Translations under genes and position numbers: made by a program | Source: Legionella busanensis | GTDB lineage: Bacteria > Pseudomonadota > Gammaproteobacteria > Legionellales > Legionellaceae | Reading direction: 5' to 3' | DNA: 64,000 nucleotides | NCBI RefSeq assembly: GCF_900461525.1 | Contig: NZ_UGOD01000001.1 | Span: 1-64,000, forward strand | Notes under the pieces: model-generated | Seen by the model: only the letters and a program-made list of their open reading frames with translations | What the model was told of the DNA's origin: nothing | Databases searched by the model: none | Shown here: one piece after another, positions 1-11,739 of the stretch | Layout: the number at the start of each line of letters is the position of its first letter | Position numbering within the stretch: position 1 is the stretch's first letter

Positions 1-1356
1 GTGTCTGCAATTGTTTGGCAGAAATGTGCAAAGCTTTTGGAAGAAGAATATCCTCCCCCACAATTTAATACTTGGTTACGGCCTCTACAAGCTGAACTAC
101 AAGAAAATTGCTTAATTCTTTTAGCCCCAAATAAATTTGTTGTAGATTGGGTTAAAAAGAATTTTTATAACCGTATTAAAGAGTTAGTACATCAGTTTGG
201 GGGTGATTTAATATCGTCAGTGAGTATAGAGGTAGGAACTAAAATAGCTCAGCCAGTTACGGTTGATAAAGTACCAGTTTCTACAGTCTCAACTGCTACT
301 TCCAAAGCGCCACCTAATAAAACTGCTGATTATAAAAATAGTTATTTAAATAAAAAATTTGTTTTCGATAGCTTTGTTGAAGGGAATTCGAACCAATTAG
401 CTCGTGCTGCTTCTCTGCAAGTTGCTGAAAGACCAGGTGACGCCTATAATCCTTTGTTTATTTATGGTGGCGTTGGATTAGGGAAAACTCACTTAATGCA
501 TGCTATTGGAAATGCTATTTTAAAACATAATCCTGAAGCAAAAGTTCTTTATTTGCATTCTGAACGTTTTGTAGCAGATATGGTTAAGGCATTACAAACG
601 AATTCTATTAATGAATTTAAACGTTTTTATCGTTCTTTAAATGCTCTATTAATTGATGATATTCAATTTTTTGCTGGTAAAGATCGCTCACAAGAAGAGT
701 TTTTTCATACTTTTAATGCTCTTTTAGAAGGCCAACAACAAATTATTTTAACCAGTGATCGTTATCCTAAAGAAATAGAGGGCGTCGAAGAAAGATTGAA
801 GTCGCGTTTTGGCTGGGGATTAACGGTCGCTGTAGAGCCGCCTGAATTAGAAACACGCGTAGCTATTTTGATTAGTAAAGCAGAGCAGTCAAATATCGAA
901 TTACCGTATGAAGTGGCTTTTTTTATTGCTAAGCGTATTCGCTCGAATGTGAGAGAGCTAGAGGGTGCTTTGCGACGTGTTATTGCTAATGCTCATTTTA
1001 CCGGTAAACCTATTACTATTGATTTTGTCCATGAAGCGTTGCGTGATTTACTTGCTCTTCAAGATAAACTAGTCACCATTGAAAATATTCAGAAAACAGT
1101 AGCTGAATATTATAAAGTTAAGGTTGCTGATTTGCTATCTAAGCGCCGTAGCCGCTCTATTGCACGTCCGCGGCAAATGGCAATGGCTTTAGCTAAAGAT
1201 TTAACTAACCATAGTTTGCCCGAAATTGGGGATCATTTTGGCGGACGAGATCATACAACCGTTATACATGCTTGTCGTAAAATTAAAGAATTAATCCAAA
1301 TTGACAATGATTTTGCAGAGGATTTTAAAAATCTAATGCGCATTTTATCGTCTTAG
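1..1356 (+). CDS. dnaA: Chromosomal replication initiator DnaA
   Basis: This is the initiator ATPase that binds DnaA boxes, melts oriC and loads the DnaB helicase. The 451-aa protein has the usual layout: an N-terminal domain I (about residues 1-85), a variable linker, an AAA+ domain with Walker [10 protein letters not shown] near residue 155 and Walker [10 protein letters not shown] near 217, and a C-terminal domain with the DnaA-box signature [15 protein letters not shown]. Length matches the family. The reading begins with GTG at base 1, a start often used by dnaA. It leads the classical dnaA-dnaN-recF-gyrB order; dnaN begins 12 bp downstream. Any origin upstream of dnaA lies outside the window. 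Confidence 0.97.
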   Translation: MSAIVWQKCAKLLEEEYPPPQFNTWLRPLQAELQENCLILLAPNKFVVDWVKKNFYNRIKELVHQFGGDLISSVSIEVGTKIAQPVTVDKVPVSTVSTATSKAPPNKTADYKNSYLNKKFVFDSFVEGNSNQLARAASLQVAERPGDAYNPLFIYGGVGLGKTHLMHAIGNAILKHNPEAKVLYLHSERFVADMVKALQTNSINEFKRFYRSLNALLIDDIQFFAGKDRSQEEFFHTFNALLEGQQQIILTSDRYPKEIEGVEERLKSRFGWGLTVAVEPPELETRVAILISKAEQSNIELPYEVAFFIAKRIRSNVRELEGALRRVIANAHFTGKPITIDFVHEALRDLLALQDKLVTIENIQKTVAEYYKVKVADLLSKRRSRSIARPRQMAMALAKDLTNHSLPEIGDHFGGRDHTTVIHACRKIKELIQIDNDFAEDFKNLMRILSS

Positions 1357-1368
1357 TTGAGAATTATT

Positions 1369-2475
1369 ATGTTTGAAATTGCTATTCCTAAGAATGAATT
1401 ACTTCCACGTTTGTTAATGGTGGCAGGTGCTGTTGATAAACGCCAATCACTTGCAATTTTAGCTAATATTTTAATTTCGATTAAACAAAAACGCTTAGTA
1501 CTAACCGCGACTGATTTAGAAATGGAAATCTCAGCCTTTTTAAATTGTAATGATTGCCTTACTGAAGGGGAGATTACAGTTCCAGCTAAGAAGTTTATTG
1601 ATATTATTCGATCACTTGATGATGAAGCTATACCCACAATCAAGTTAGACGAAAATGCTGTAATTTTAAAGGCTGGACGTAGTAAATTTAAATTAGCAAC
1701 TCTACCTGCAGAGCAATTTCCTAACAGTGATCAAGAACAGCCTGATATTGAACTTAAGTTACCTAGGGCGGAATTGCTTTGGTTGTTGCAATCAACTCAT
1801 TTTGCTATGTCTCAGCAAGATGTTCGAGTTTTTTTAAATGGCTTACTTTTTGAGCTTGAAGGAAGTACGATTACTACTGTGGCAACTGATGGTCACCGGA
1901 TGGCTATCTGTAAACATTTGTCGGATTTAAATTTCCCCAGTCAGCGCCTATTGATACCACGAAAAGGTATTCAAGAAATGCTTCGTCTTCTTAACTCTGT
2001 TGATGATGAAGAAATTAGTGTTATTGCTGGAAAAAATTACTTCTGTTTAATTACGGCCGATTATAAATTTAATTCAAAATTAATTGAAGCTAGATTTCCG
2101 CCTTATGTAAGAGCGATTCCTACCAATAATGATAAATTTATTTTAATTGAGAAGGATCTCTTAAAACGTTCGCTGCAACGAATAATGATTCTTGCTCATG
2201 AAAAATCACGAGCTGTTTTGCTTCATATACAACCTTCTGGTGTCACCTTAGTAGCAAATAATCAAGAAAAAGAAGAAGCAACCGAATCGCTTGAAGCTAA
2301 TGTTGATGGACAAGAGCTTAAAATAGGTATTAATGCTGGTTATCTTTTAGATGTTTTAAACATCTTACCCGGTAATTTAGTTCGCTTATCCATGTCTACT
2401 ACTGATCGCAGTATTTTAGTTGAGTCTCTAGAAGATGAACAATATCAATATATCATCATGCCTATGAAACTATGA
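1369..2475 (+). CDS. dnaN: DNA polymerase III beta sliding clamp
   Basis: DnaN forms the dimeric ring that tethers DNA polymerase III to DNA. The protein is 368 aa from the ATG at 1369 (MFEIAIPKNELL), close to the usual 366 aa, and ends with the clamp-like tail YIIMPMKL. A TTG four codons upstream at 1357 is in frame, but the ATG aligns with the family N-terminus. It lies 12 bp after dnaA, so it is probably co-transcribed, and its stop overlaps the recF start by an ATGA junction, suggesting translational coupling. Confidence 0.96.
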   Translation: MFEIAIPKNELLPRLLMVAGAVDKRQSLAILANILISIKQKRLVLTATDLEMEISAFLNCNDCLTEGEITVPAKKFIDIIRSLDDEAIPTIKLDENAVILKAGRSKFKLATLPAEQFPNSDQEQPDIELKLPRAELLWLLQSTHFAMSQQDVRVFLNGLLFELEGSTITTVATDGHRMAICKHLSDLNFPSQRLLIPRKGIQEMLRLLNSVDDEEISVIAGKNYFCLITADYKFNSKLIEARFPPYVRAIPTNNDKFILIEKDLLKRSLQRIMILAHEKSRAVLLHIQPSGVTLVANNQEKEEATESLEANVDGQELKIGINAGYLLDVLNILPGNLVRLSMSTTDRSILVESLEDEQYQYIIMPMKL

Positions 2476-3539
2476 AGCTCAATGCTATTCAAATAACAAA
2501 TCTTCGTAATATTTCTCTCGCTAAATTAAATCTTCATTTACATTTGAATTTCATTACAGGTAATAATGGTAGCGGTAAAACATCTTTTCTTGAGGCAGTT
2601 TATCTTCTTGCTAGCGGACATTCTTTTAGGAGCCGAGAAATCTCGGCATTAGTTTCGCATGAGCAGGATAGTTTAGTTGTTTTCGCAAATACAATTGATA
2701 ATCAATATATAAGTATTCAAAAATCACTACGTTCTCCCACTATGGCTCGTATTAATGGCCAACCTTGTCTAACTAGCAGTGAGCTCGCTTTTTTTTTACC
2801 TTGTCAGGTTATCTATCAAGATATTTTTCAAATTATTGATGCTGGCCCTACTGTGCGTCGAAGTTTATTAGATTGGGGATTGTTTCACGTGGAACATCCT
2901 TATCATACAATTTGGAAAGACTATCGGCGCGCATTAAAGCAACGTAATGCTTTATTAAAACAACGTGCAACAAATACAGCATTAATTCCGTGGAATAAAA
3001 TACTTTCTACCCTTGCTGAGCAATTAAATAATTATCGGCAGAACTATTTTCTAAAACTAGTGGAAGCTTTTAAAATTATTTTACCGCAATTAACAAATGT
3101 TGAATGTTTGCTAAACTATTATAAGGGGTGGGATAAACGTGATGAAGGTAAAGATTTAGAAACTATACTTACTGCAAGTTATGATATTGATTTGGCTCGA
3201 GCCCAAACTCACTACGGTGCACATCAAGCTGATTTAACCATTACAAGTAATGATATAAAAGTAAAGCATTTCCTTTCCCGTGGTCAACAAAAAATGATTC
3301 TATTTGCGCTGAAATTTGCGCAAACTGGCTTGGTTAACGGCAGCTGTATTCATTTGATTGATGATTTTACTTCTGAGTTAGACGAAGAGCATTTGCAGCG
3401 TTTGTTAAACTATATTGTCCAAAGCGAAGATCAGTTTTTTATTACTTTACGAAAAGGATCAAAAATAATTGCGGATTTTGATTTCCCTCATCAAATTCTT
3501 CACATGGAGCAAGGTAAAATTACTAATCAAATAAAATAG
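2472..3539 (+). CDS. recF: DNA replication and repair protein RecF
   Basis: RecF is an SMC-like ATPase that helps load RecA at gaps through the RecFOR pathway. The 355-aa protein has Walker A GNNGSGKTSFLEAVY near residue 30, the ABC-type signature LSRGQQKMILFALKFAQ near 270 and Walker B HLIDDFTSELDEEH near 298. Its ATG overlaps the dnaN stop (ATGA). A perfect ParB-binding parS site (2881-2896) is embedded in the coding sequence around the residues LFHVEH, so this stretch carries two functions at once. Confidence 0.95.
   Translation: MKLNAIQITNLRNISLAKLNLHLHLNFITGNNGSGKTSFLEAVYLLASGHSFRSREISALVSHEQDSLVVFANTIDNQYISIQKSLRSPTMARINGQPCLTSSELAFFLPCQVIYQDIFQIIDAGPTVRRSLLDWGLFHVEHPYHTIWKDYRRALKQRNALLKQRATNTALIPWNKILSTLAEQLNNYRQNYFLKLVEAFKIILPQLTNVECLLNYYKGWDKRDEGKDLETILTASYDIDLARAQTHYGAHQADLTITSNDIKVKHFLSRGQQKMILFALKFAQTGLVNGSCIHLIDDFTSELDEEHLQRLLNYIVQSEDQFFITLRKGSKIIADFDFPHQILHMEQGKITNQIK
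2881..2896. promoter_or_regulatory. parS centromere site inside recF
   Basis: The sequence TGTTTCACGTGGAACA reads TGTTCCACGTGAAACA on the minus strand, the form of parS I know from the Bacillus subtilis consensus. Chromosomal ParB (Spo0J) binds such sites near the origin. It sits within recF, about 2.9 kb from the dnaA start. Seen: the 16-bp match. Known: parS clusters close to oriC in chromosomes with ParABS. Inferred: ParB nucleates here. parA and parB are not in the window. Confidence 0.88.
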
Positions 3540-3545
3540 CTAAAA

Positions 3546-3561
3546 TGTTTCACGTGAAACA
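3546..3561. promoter_or_regulatory. parS centromere site between recF and gyrB
   Basis: TGTTTCACGTGAAACA is a perfect 16-bp palindrome identical to the proteobacterial parS consensus. It starts seven bases after the recF stop and lies about 95 bp upstream of the putative gyrB -10. The spacing to the recF parS is about 665 bp, so two ParB nucleation sites lie within 1 kb. Spreading ParB could cover the gyrB promoter, but that is inference. Confidence 0.93.
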
Positions 3562-3652
3562 AATTAAATAAACTTGTTAAATAACGTTTTCAAAAAGATA
3601 TTATCTCGCATAGTCAAATTGTTAGTAAGTGATATAAACCCTATATAAATAA

Positions 3653-6118
<2,466 letters not shown>

Positions 6119-6132
6119 TTGGAGTATCAAGT

Positions 6133-6220
6133 AAAAAGCCGCATCCTTGCGGCGGAGCACATCCTGTACTGGTCCCTTATCTTTGACTTCCTGTCAGACA
6201 AATCCTTGTCATCCTTTATT
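6133..6220 (-). ncRNA. RsmY/RsmZ-type CsrA-binding small RNA
   Basis: Read on the minus strand, about 88 nt carry five AGGA motifs (plus-strand TCCT at 6212-6215, 6203-6206, 6189-6192, 6162-6165, 6144-6147) and one GGGA. One motif lies in GUACAGGAUGU, close to the high-affinity CsrA site, and one sits in the loop of the terminator hairpin. The hairpin GCCGC-AAGGAU-GCGGC (6153-6138) is followed by five U. A -10-like TATACT lies at 6230-6225 and a LetA/GacA-type box farther upstream. RNAs of this design titrate CsrA away from mRNAs. The exact 5' end is uncertain (6218-6226). I infer the family from motifs and architecture, not from an alignment. Confidence 0.8.
6138..6153 (-). terminator. Rho-independent terminator of the Rsm-like RNA
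   Basis: On the minus strand a 5-bp G/C stem (GCCGC/GCGGC) with a six-base loop AAGGAU is followed by UUUUU (bases 6137-6133). The loop itself displays an AGGA motif, as in the terminators of RsmY/RsmZ RNAs. On the plus strand no T-run follows, so it would not efficiently stop gyrB transcription. Confidence 0.75.
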
Positions 6221-6275
6221 GACAAGTATATGTATAATAATAAATTTAACCTAAAGTTAATTGCGGTTTAAACTA

Positions 6276-6289
6276 TAAGAAATATCTCA
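6276..6289 (-). promoter_or_regulatory. LetA/GacA-type upstream activating box
   Basis: The minus-strand sequence TGAGATATTTCTTA matches the LetA/GacA box TNAGAAATTTCTNA at all defined positions except one (T for A at the sixth base). It is centred about 62 bp upstream of the predicted start of the small RNA, in the range usual for GacA-controlled Rsm RNAs. Further upstream, 6290-6516 holds nothing else that I recognise. Confidence 0.7.
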
Positions 6290-6516
6290 AAAAAGGGCAG
6301 GTTACAGGCCTGATTACTGAAGTTGTCAAAAGATAGGTAAATTTATAGTTAAAATAATAATTTCATGTCTAAATTGGCGTAATTTTTAAATTAAGCAAGT
6401 TATGGCAATAGCCTGTAATACAATTTTTGTAAGATTGAAACTATAGCGTCTTTAGATAGAAAAAACTTTAAGTTATGTGAAACTTCAGCTAATTTTTATG
6501 CCTATATTTTATAATG

Positions 6517-7824
6517 CTAACTTTGAAACCAATAATCTGCTAAAGAAGTATTTTTATAATGATTAAGGTAAGTAAAAAAGAAATCCTGGGATTTTTGGTA
6601 TTGATTCGTTTTTAATAAACAACTTAGAAATGTTTGCGTATAGATTTCATTCTGAGCGTCACTTCCACCTAGTTGAAAGCAGTTATGGATAGCAGGCTGC
6701 ATTAATTCATAAGCAGTTTGATAGTCCTTTTCTGCAAAATGTTTAACACCAGAACTTAAAGGAAAAGCGATATTTTGCCATAAATTACGATCATGCTCCG
6801 AAGCTAATGTGGAAGCATAAGAGTTAATAGATTGTAATGACTGATTTGCTAAATCAATTTCACCAGCTCGAACTAAACAATAAATAAAATGCACATTATT
6901 AAAAGGTATATAATGTTCAAAAGGATGAGAGCCAAGGTAGGGCGTAATTTGCTGAAAATAGTTATCTTGTGGCAGGCCTGCTAAATCCATACGCCATAAC
7001 AATGAAATAGCGTCAATTTGCTCTAAAACTGTATGAGGTAAACTACCAAAAATATAGGGGAAAAGTTCTAATACTTTCTCCTTATTGCGATTAGCCAGGT
7101 AAAATAATGCGAGATGCCATGTATTATGTCCTTTTAAAAGAGGTAAAATCTCTGAGTTAATTAAAGGTAAACTTTCTAAACAATGAATACCTTCCTCTAT
7201 ATTACCCTCCAACAAATAGGTATGCGCTAAAGTATGGTATGCCCAGGGGAAATTAGATTCACTTAAGTCTATAGCTTGTTTAGCAATTTTTTTAGCTTTT
7301 GTATAATGTCCACAAAGTTCTTGTGCAAACGAATAACTCGATAAAAAAGCAGGATCATGTTGGTTTTGTTGCACACAACTTTTACATAAATTAAGGAAGT
7401 AGCCACTTTGATAAGATTGCCCAGTGCAATAAAAAAGCCACTCCGCAAATTTTAATGCTAGGACATCTCGAGGAAATTGTTTAATAATACTAGTAAGTAA
7501 AGTGATTGCACACTCGTAATTTAAATCAGCCCAAGCACGGATTGCGTAATAGGTTAATCTTTCTCGTAAATTTGATTGATATAGCAGTTCTTCTGCTTCT
7601 TTAAGAATTTGTAGTGCTACTTTGGTAGCCGTATCTTCTTGCGCATAAAGATAAAAAGCAGCAGCATAGGTCTGAATAAGCAAATTATTATGATGCTCTT
7701 GGGCTGCTTTAAGAATAATGTCAGCATGAACTCCTGAATTTAAAATTTCATTATTAAACGAATCAATGGCTTCTATTACGTGTCGAGACTTAGTAGTAAC
7801 ATTTAAACCTCGTTGAGTTTTCAT
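6517..7824 (-). CDS. TPR protein of the TTC38-like family
   Basis: This is a 435-aa all-helical protein without signal peptide or membrane segment. Helical pairs of tetratricopeptide type run through most of it, for example around WAYHTLAHTYLLEGNIEEG (near 195-215). The following HNTWHLALFYL segment resembles the conserved core of TTC38 proteins, whose biochemical role is unknown to me. The start ATG at 7824 is the first in frame. It is monocistronic, and its 3' side faces the Rsm-like RNA on the same strand, about 300 bp away. The family call rests on motif resemblance only. Confidence 0.6.
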   Translation of the reverse strand: MKTQRGLNVTTKSRHVIEAIDSFNNEILNSGVHADIILKAAQEHHNNLLIQTYAAAFYLYAQEDTATKVALQILKEAEELLYQSNLRERLTYYAIRAWADLNYECAITLLTSIIKQFPRDVLALKFAEWLFYCTGQSYQSGYFLNLCKSCVQQNQHDPAFLSSYSFAQELCGHYTKAKKIAKQAIDLSESNFPWAYHTLAHTYLLEGNIEEGIHCLESLPLINSEILPLLKGHNTWHLALFYLANRNKEKVLELFPYIFGSLPHTVLEQIDAISLLWRMDLAGLPQDNYFQQITPYLGSHPFEHYIPFNNVHFIYCLVRAGEIDLANQSLQSINSYASTLASEHDRNLWQNIAFPLSSGVKHFAEKDYQTAYELMQPAIHNCFQLGGSDAQNEIYTQTFLSCLLKTNQYQKSQDFFFTYLNHYKNTSLADYWFQS

Positions 7825-7875
7825 AATATATAATTTAATAAGAAGATATATAAAGAATCATAGCAGATAGAATAG

Positions 7876-8016
7876 ACCTCTTGCCTAACCGGTCTATTTT
7901 ACGCGATTATTGTGTTGCAAAGTTTTCTCCGGTGCTTATTTACTTCGTGTAAACGTCGTTCCTCAAAATCCTTGCGCTTTGCACTCACGCAAAATAAACC
8001 GGTTAGGCAAGAAGGT
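7876..8016. repeat. Inverted-repeat element upstream of parC
   Basis: Arms of about 30 bp (7876-7905 and 7986-8016) are imperfect reverse complements centred on TTGCCTAACCGG, with an 80-bp interior. No open reading frame is present. It looks like a small non-autonomous palindromic element (MITE-like). The interior contains TTACTTCGTGTAAAC, partly similar to the element after parC. The rest of the 7825-8247 gap (before and after the element) shows A/T-rich sequence that presumably includes the parC promoter, but no convincing hexamers. Confidence 0.6.
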
Positions 8017-8247
8017 TTAATTAAGCTGTAGATAAAGACAATAATTGACTTAATTTAAAACATAGTAATTTATGTATTATTTTGCGATAATAATAACTGT
8101 TTTAGCCCAAGCTTTAATTCTTTAATTACTATTTAGTCACAGTTAATAAATTTACCATACTTGAAATCATAGTCATTTAATTATAAAGGGATAATAGTTT
8201 GATGGGTATGAAGTAACTTCCAATGAATTTTAGGTAGTGTGTTTTTT

Positions 8248-10491
8248 ATGATGATATCGAACGTTGAGCAAAAATCGCTTACAGAGTTTACTGAAAAAGC
8301 TTATCTTGATTATTCTATGTATGTCATTTTAGATAGAGCTTTGCCAAATATTGCGGATGGTTTGAAGCCTGTACAAAGACGTATTGTATACGCTATGTCA
8401 GAACTTGGCCTTAAAGCAACAGCTAAACATAAAAAATCAGCGCGCACGGTTGGAGATGTATTAGGTAAATTTCATCCGCATGGTGACGTGGCTTGCTATG
8501 AAGCAATGGTATTAATGGCTCAACCATTTTCTTACCGCTATCCCTTTGTTGATGGCCAAGGTAACTGGGGGTCGCCTGATGATCCTAAATCTTTTGCAGC
8601 GATGCGTTATACGGAAGCTAAATTATCAGGCTATGCAGATTTATTACTAGCAGAGTTACAACAAGGGACTATTGATTGGGTAGATAATTTTGACGGTACA
8701 TTAACAGAACCTTCTTTGTTACCAGCACGCCTACCAAATGTTTTATTAAATGGTGCAACCGGTATTGCTGTCGGTATGTCATCAGACATCTTACCACACA
8801 ACTTAACTGAAGTTGCAAATGCTTGCGCCTATTTACTCGATCATCCAAATGCTAGCTTAGATAAAATTTGCAAACATATTAAAGCACCAGATTTTCCTAC
8901 AAATGCTGAAATTATTACACCCACAGCTCAAATTCGAACAATGTATGAGACGGGAGTTGGCTCAATCAAAATGCGTGCCGTGTATAAAGTTGAACGACAT
9001 CAAGTGGTAATAACAGCGCTTCCTTATCAAGTCTCAGGTGCCAAAGTAATAGAACAGATAGCCACGCAAATGCAACAAAAAAAACTTCCTTTAGTAGAAG
9101 ATTTACGTGATGAATCTGATCATGAACACCCTACTCGTTTGGTTATTATCCCCAAATCGAATCGAGTTGATATTGATAGTATGATGTCACATCTTTTTGC
9201 TACAACAGATTTAGAGCGAAGCTATCGAGTTAATTTTAATATGATTGGCTTAGATGGTAAGCCTAAAGTAAAAAATTTATTAACTATTTTAACTGAGTGG
9301 TTAAGCTTTAGATTGACTACGGTTGAAAAAAGATTACGTTATCGTTTAAATAAGATATTAGATCGCATTCATGTTTTAGAAGGGCTACTCATCGCATTCC
9401 TTAATATTGATGAGGTCATCGCAATAATTCGCGAAGACGACAATCCTAAACAAGGTTTAATGAAACGATTTAAGCTAAGTGAACGACAGGCTGAAGCGAT
9501 TCTTGAAATAAAACTACGCCACTTAGCGAAGCTTGAAGAAATAAAATTAAAAGGTGAGCTCGCTGAATTATCAGAGGAACGTGATTCAATTCAGGCAATT
9601 TTAGAAAGTGAAAATGCTTTAAAGCAGTTAGTTAAGAATGAAATTATTGCTGATCGAAATAAATATGGTGATAAGCGTAAATCGCCTCTAGTAGAGAGAA
9701 GCGAAGCACAAGCCTTGAAAGAAACTGATATCATACCGAATGAGCCAGTTACAATTATTTTATCTGAGAAAGGATGGATTCGTGCAGCTAAAGGTCATGA
9801 TGTAAATGGACAAGATTTGAGTTATAAAGCTAATGATTCTTTTAAAACTCAAACAAATGCACGCAGTAATCAGCAGATTGTTTTTTTCGATAGTATAGGT
9901 AAAGTTTATACCTTGCCTGCGCATGTATTACCTTCAGCACGTGGACAGGGTGAACCCTTAACAGGAAAGTTAAATCCTGCTAATGGTGCTACTTTTGAAG
10001 CGGTTGTTGCTGGTGATCCACAAGATTACTTTTTAATTGCGAGTGATGCTGGTTATGGTTTTATAACGCAATTAAATGATTTATATGTTAAAAACCGCAA
10101 TGGTAAAGCTTGTTTAAAAATGACTGAAAATAGTTTGGTGTTAACGCCACGTTTAATTAATCAACAGGAAGCAGCGAGTATAGCTTGTGTAACCAACGTT
10201 GGTCGATTATTAGTGTTCTTAGCAGAAGAATTACCCATTTTAAATAAAGGTAAAGGCGTTAAATTAATTAATATACCAAGTGCAAAATCTGTTCAACGTG
10301 AAGAATACTTAATTGACGTGCAAGTTTTAAGTAAAAAAGATCTTTTAACTGTTTATGCTGGCAAGCGTCATTACACCCTAAAGCCTGCTGACTTAGAGCA
10401 TTATCAAGGCGAGCGAGGGCGGCGAGGTAACTGTTTACCCCGTGGCCTACAGAATGTGACTGCTTTGCGCGTGACTAAATCTGAAACTTAA
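8248..10491 (+). CDS. parC: DNA topoisomerase IV subunit A
   Basis: ParC cuts and rejoins DNA to decatenate daughter chromosomes, working with ParE (not in the window). The 747-aa protein follows E. coli ParC closely, not Gyr[21 protein letters not shown] at the N-terminus, the active-site region [10 protein letters not shown] with its tyrosine, [13 protein letters not shown] and the C-terminal GERGRRG. In the quinolone region it reads [12 protein letters not shown], with Val81 where E. coli ParC has Ser80; the acidic Glu85 is kept. The start could be the ATG at 8248, the one at 8251 or the GTG at 8239; I chose 8248. Confidence 0.96.
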   Translation: MMISNVEQKSLTEFTEKAYLDYSMYVILDRALPNIADGLKPVQRRIVYAMSELGLKATAKHKKSARTVGDVLGKFHPHGDVACYEAMVLMAQPFSYRYPFVDGQGNWGSPDDPKSFAAMRYTEAKLSGYADLLLAELQQGTIDWVDNFDGTLTEPSLLPARLPNVLLNGATGIAVGMSSDILPHNLTEVANACAYLLDHPNASLDKICKHIKAPDFPTNAEIITPTAQIRTMYETGVGSIKMRAVYKVERHQVVITALPYQVSGAKVIEQIATQMQQKKLPLVEDLRDESDHEHPTRLVIIPKSNRVDIDSMMSHLFATTDLERSYRVNFNMIGLDGKPKVKNLLTILTEWLSFRLTTVEKRLRYRLNKILDRIHVLEGLLIAFLNIDEVIAIIREDDNPKQGLMKRFKLSERQAEAILEIKLRHLAKLEEIKLKGELAELSEERDSIQAILESENALKQLVKNEIIADRNKYGDKRKSPLVERSEAQALKETDIIPNEPVTIILSEKGWIRAAKGHDVNGQDLSYKANDSFKTQTNARSNQQIVFFDSIGKVYTLPAHVLPSARGQGEPLTGKLNPANGATFEAVVAGDPQDYFLIASDAGYGFITQLNDLYVKNRNGKACLKMTENSLVLTPRLINQQEAASIACVTNVGRLLVFLAEELPILNKGKGVKLINIPSAKSVQREEYLIDVQVLSKKDLLTVYAGKRHYTLKPADLEHYQGERGRRGNCLPRGLQNVTALRVTKSET

Positions 10492-10494
10492 AAA

Positions 10495-10617
10495 CTATAG
10501 TGTTGTCCACTAAGCTTTTATACTTCGTTTCAAGTTCACTTAGTCATGTACTTTTTTGTACACTCCTTCGCCTTGCTCACTGATGTTTTGTCTCAAGATT
10601 AGGGAGCACTACTATAG
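10495..10617. repeat. Inverted-repeat element downstream of parC
   Basis: The ends CTATAGTGTTGTCC (10495-10508) and GGAGCACTACTATAG (10603-10617) are near-perfect reverse complements. Inside are two further hairpins, including GTAC-TTTTTT-GTAC, and the motif TATACTTCGTT that recalls the element before parC. It begins four bases after the parC stop and may stop transcription from parC and from the convergent gene. The size and lack of coding capacity suggest a MITE-like palindromic unit. Confidence 0.55.
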
Positions 10618-10651
10618 CATGTTGAGAATTAAAATTAATTTTAAGTAAAAA

Positions 10652-11512
10652 TTATTCAGTTAACATGTTAATCAATAAATTTTTTTGGGTTAATGATAGG
10701 TTAGTTAAAGGGAGTGTTTTTAATGAAAGTAATTTGTATAAGGATAGAGTTGGTAAATTTTTTTGTGCGTTAATATGTTTCGCGATGGTATTAATATCTC
10801 CTCTCACTAAAGGTCCTGTAAGGGCTGCTGTTAAACTAGGCGCGCATTGAATATTGGTAAGGCTTGTTTGCATTAAACGTGTAATAATTGGTTTGGCTTC
10901 TTGCTCAGCAATGCCAGCTGCAACAAATAATTCTATAGCTTGTGCTGCCAAGGTAACTAAATGGTTGGCAGCAAGAACAGCTGCTGCATGATAAAGTATT
11001 TTTTTACTTGCATCGACTGTAACTAGATTTGCCCCTAAAGGCTTAAACAGTGTTGATAAAATTACTATTGCTTGTTCGTCCCCTTCAATTGCGCAATCAC
11101 AATTCTTAAAACAATTTTGATCAACCACATCTGCTCTGAACGCTTTTAATGGATGAAAGCTTGCAATATAACAGCCTTGCTCTTGCAAAGGTTTTAATAC
11201 CTCAGAACTTAAAACACCACTACAATGGACAACTGTACTTCCTGGTCGGACGATTTTTTTTTGAGCAAGCTCTAAAGCAATAAGCGCAATATCATCATCA
11301 GGGGTTGTAATAAAAGTAATATCTGCTGATGGTAAATCCATTATAGAAATTAAAGGTTTGCCTTGATTAACGAGGGATTGAGTTTGTTCTGCACTAGAAA
11401 ATTTCTTATTAAGAATTGCTCGCAAAGAAATTTGCCCTGAAGAAACTAAGCTAAGTGCTAGATTTTTTCCTAAACGGCCGGCACCAATTAGATTAAAAAA
11501 TAAAGATTGCAT
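10652..11512 (-). CDS. DUF2520 Rossmann-fold protein
   Basis: This 286-aa soluble protein starts with a dinucleotide-binding signature (FNLIGAGRLGKNLALSL) and continues with segments typical of the DUF2520/COG5495 family: TPDDDIA, VVHCSGVLSS, ASFHPLKAF and the C-terminal helical part containing YHAAAVLAANHLVTL and ALTGPLVRGD. The fold resembles NADP-dependent oxidoreductases such as pyrroline-5-carboxylate reductase, so binding of NAD(P) is likely. Its substrate is unknown. It converges on parC across the inverted-repeat element and appears monocistronic. Confidence 0.8.
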   Translation of the reverse strand: MQSLFFNLIGAGRLGKNLALSLVSSGQISLRAILNKKFSSAEQTQSLVNQGKPLISIMDLPSADITFITTPDDDIALIALELAQKKIVRPGSTVVHCSGVLSSEVLKPLQEQGCYIASFHPLKAFRADVVDQNCFKNCDCAIEGDEQAIVILSTLFKPLGANLVTVDASKKILYHAAAVLAANHLVTLAAQAIELFVAAGIAEQEAKPIITRLMQTSLTNIQCAPSLTAALTGPLVRGDINTIAKHINAQKNLPTLSLYKLLSLKTLPLTNLSLTQKNLLINMLTE

Positions 11513-11739
11513 TAATTAAAATTAATTCCTGAGCAAAAATTCAATTTAGTTGTATTAGTATAAAGAAGTTAAAAATTATTTCTAATTATTTCCGTAGAAG
11601 GGCCCGTTTAGCCGATCAAGCTTAGGCCTTTGTTAATAAAAGAGTATATAGACTTATAAGTATTCATTACTCTTACACCAAAAATTTCAAAAAAGTGGAG
11701 AGCAATTTTTTAGTTATTCGTGTAAGAATTAATTTATTT

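Noticed and set aside
6205-6226. CTTGTCA/TGACAAG inverted repeat as a gyrB terminator
   Set aside because: It lies about 90 bp after gyrB without a T-run and is better explained as 5' structure of the Rsm-like RNA on the other strand.
10665-10850. Plus-strand 61-aa frame inside the DUF2520 gene
   Set aside because: Antisense shadow of a well-supported gene.
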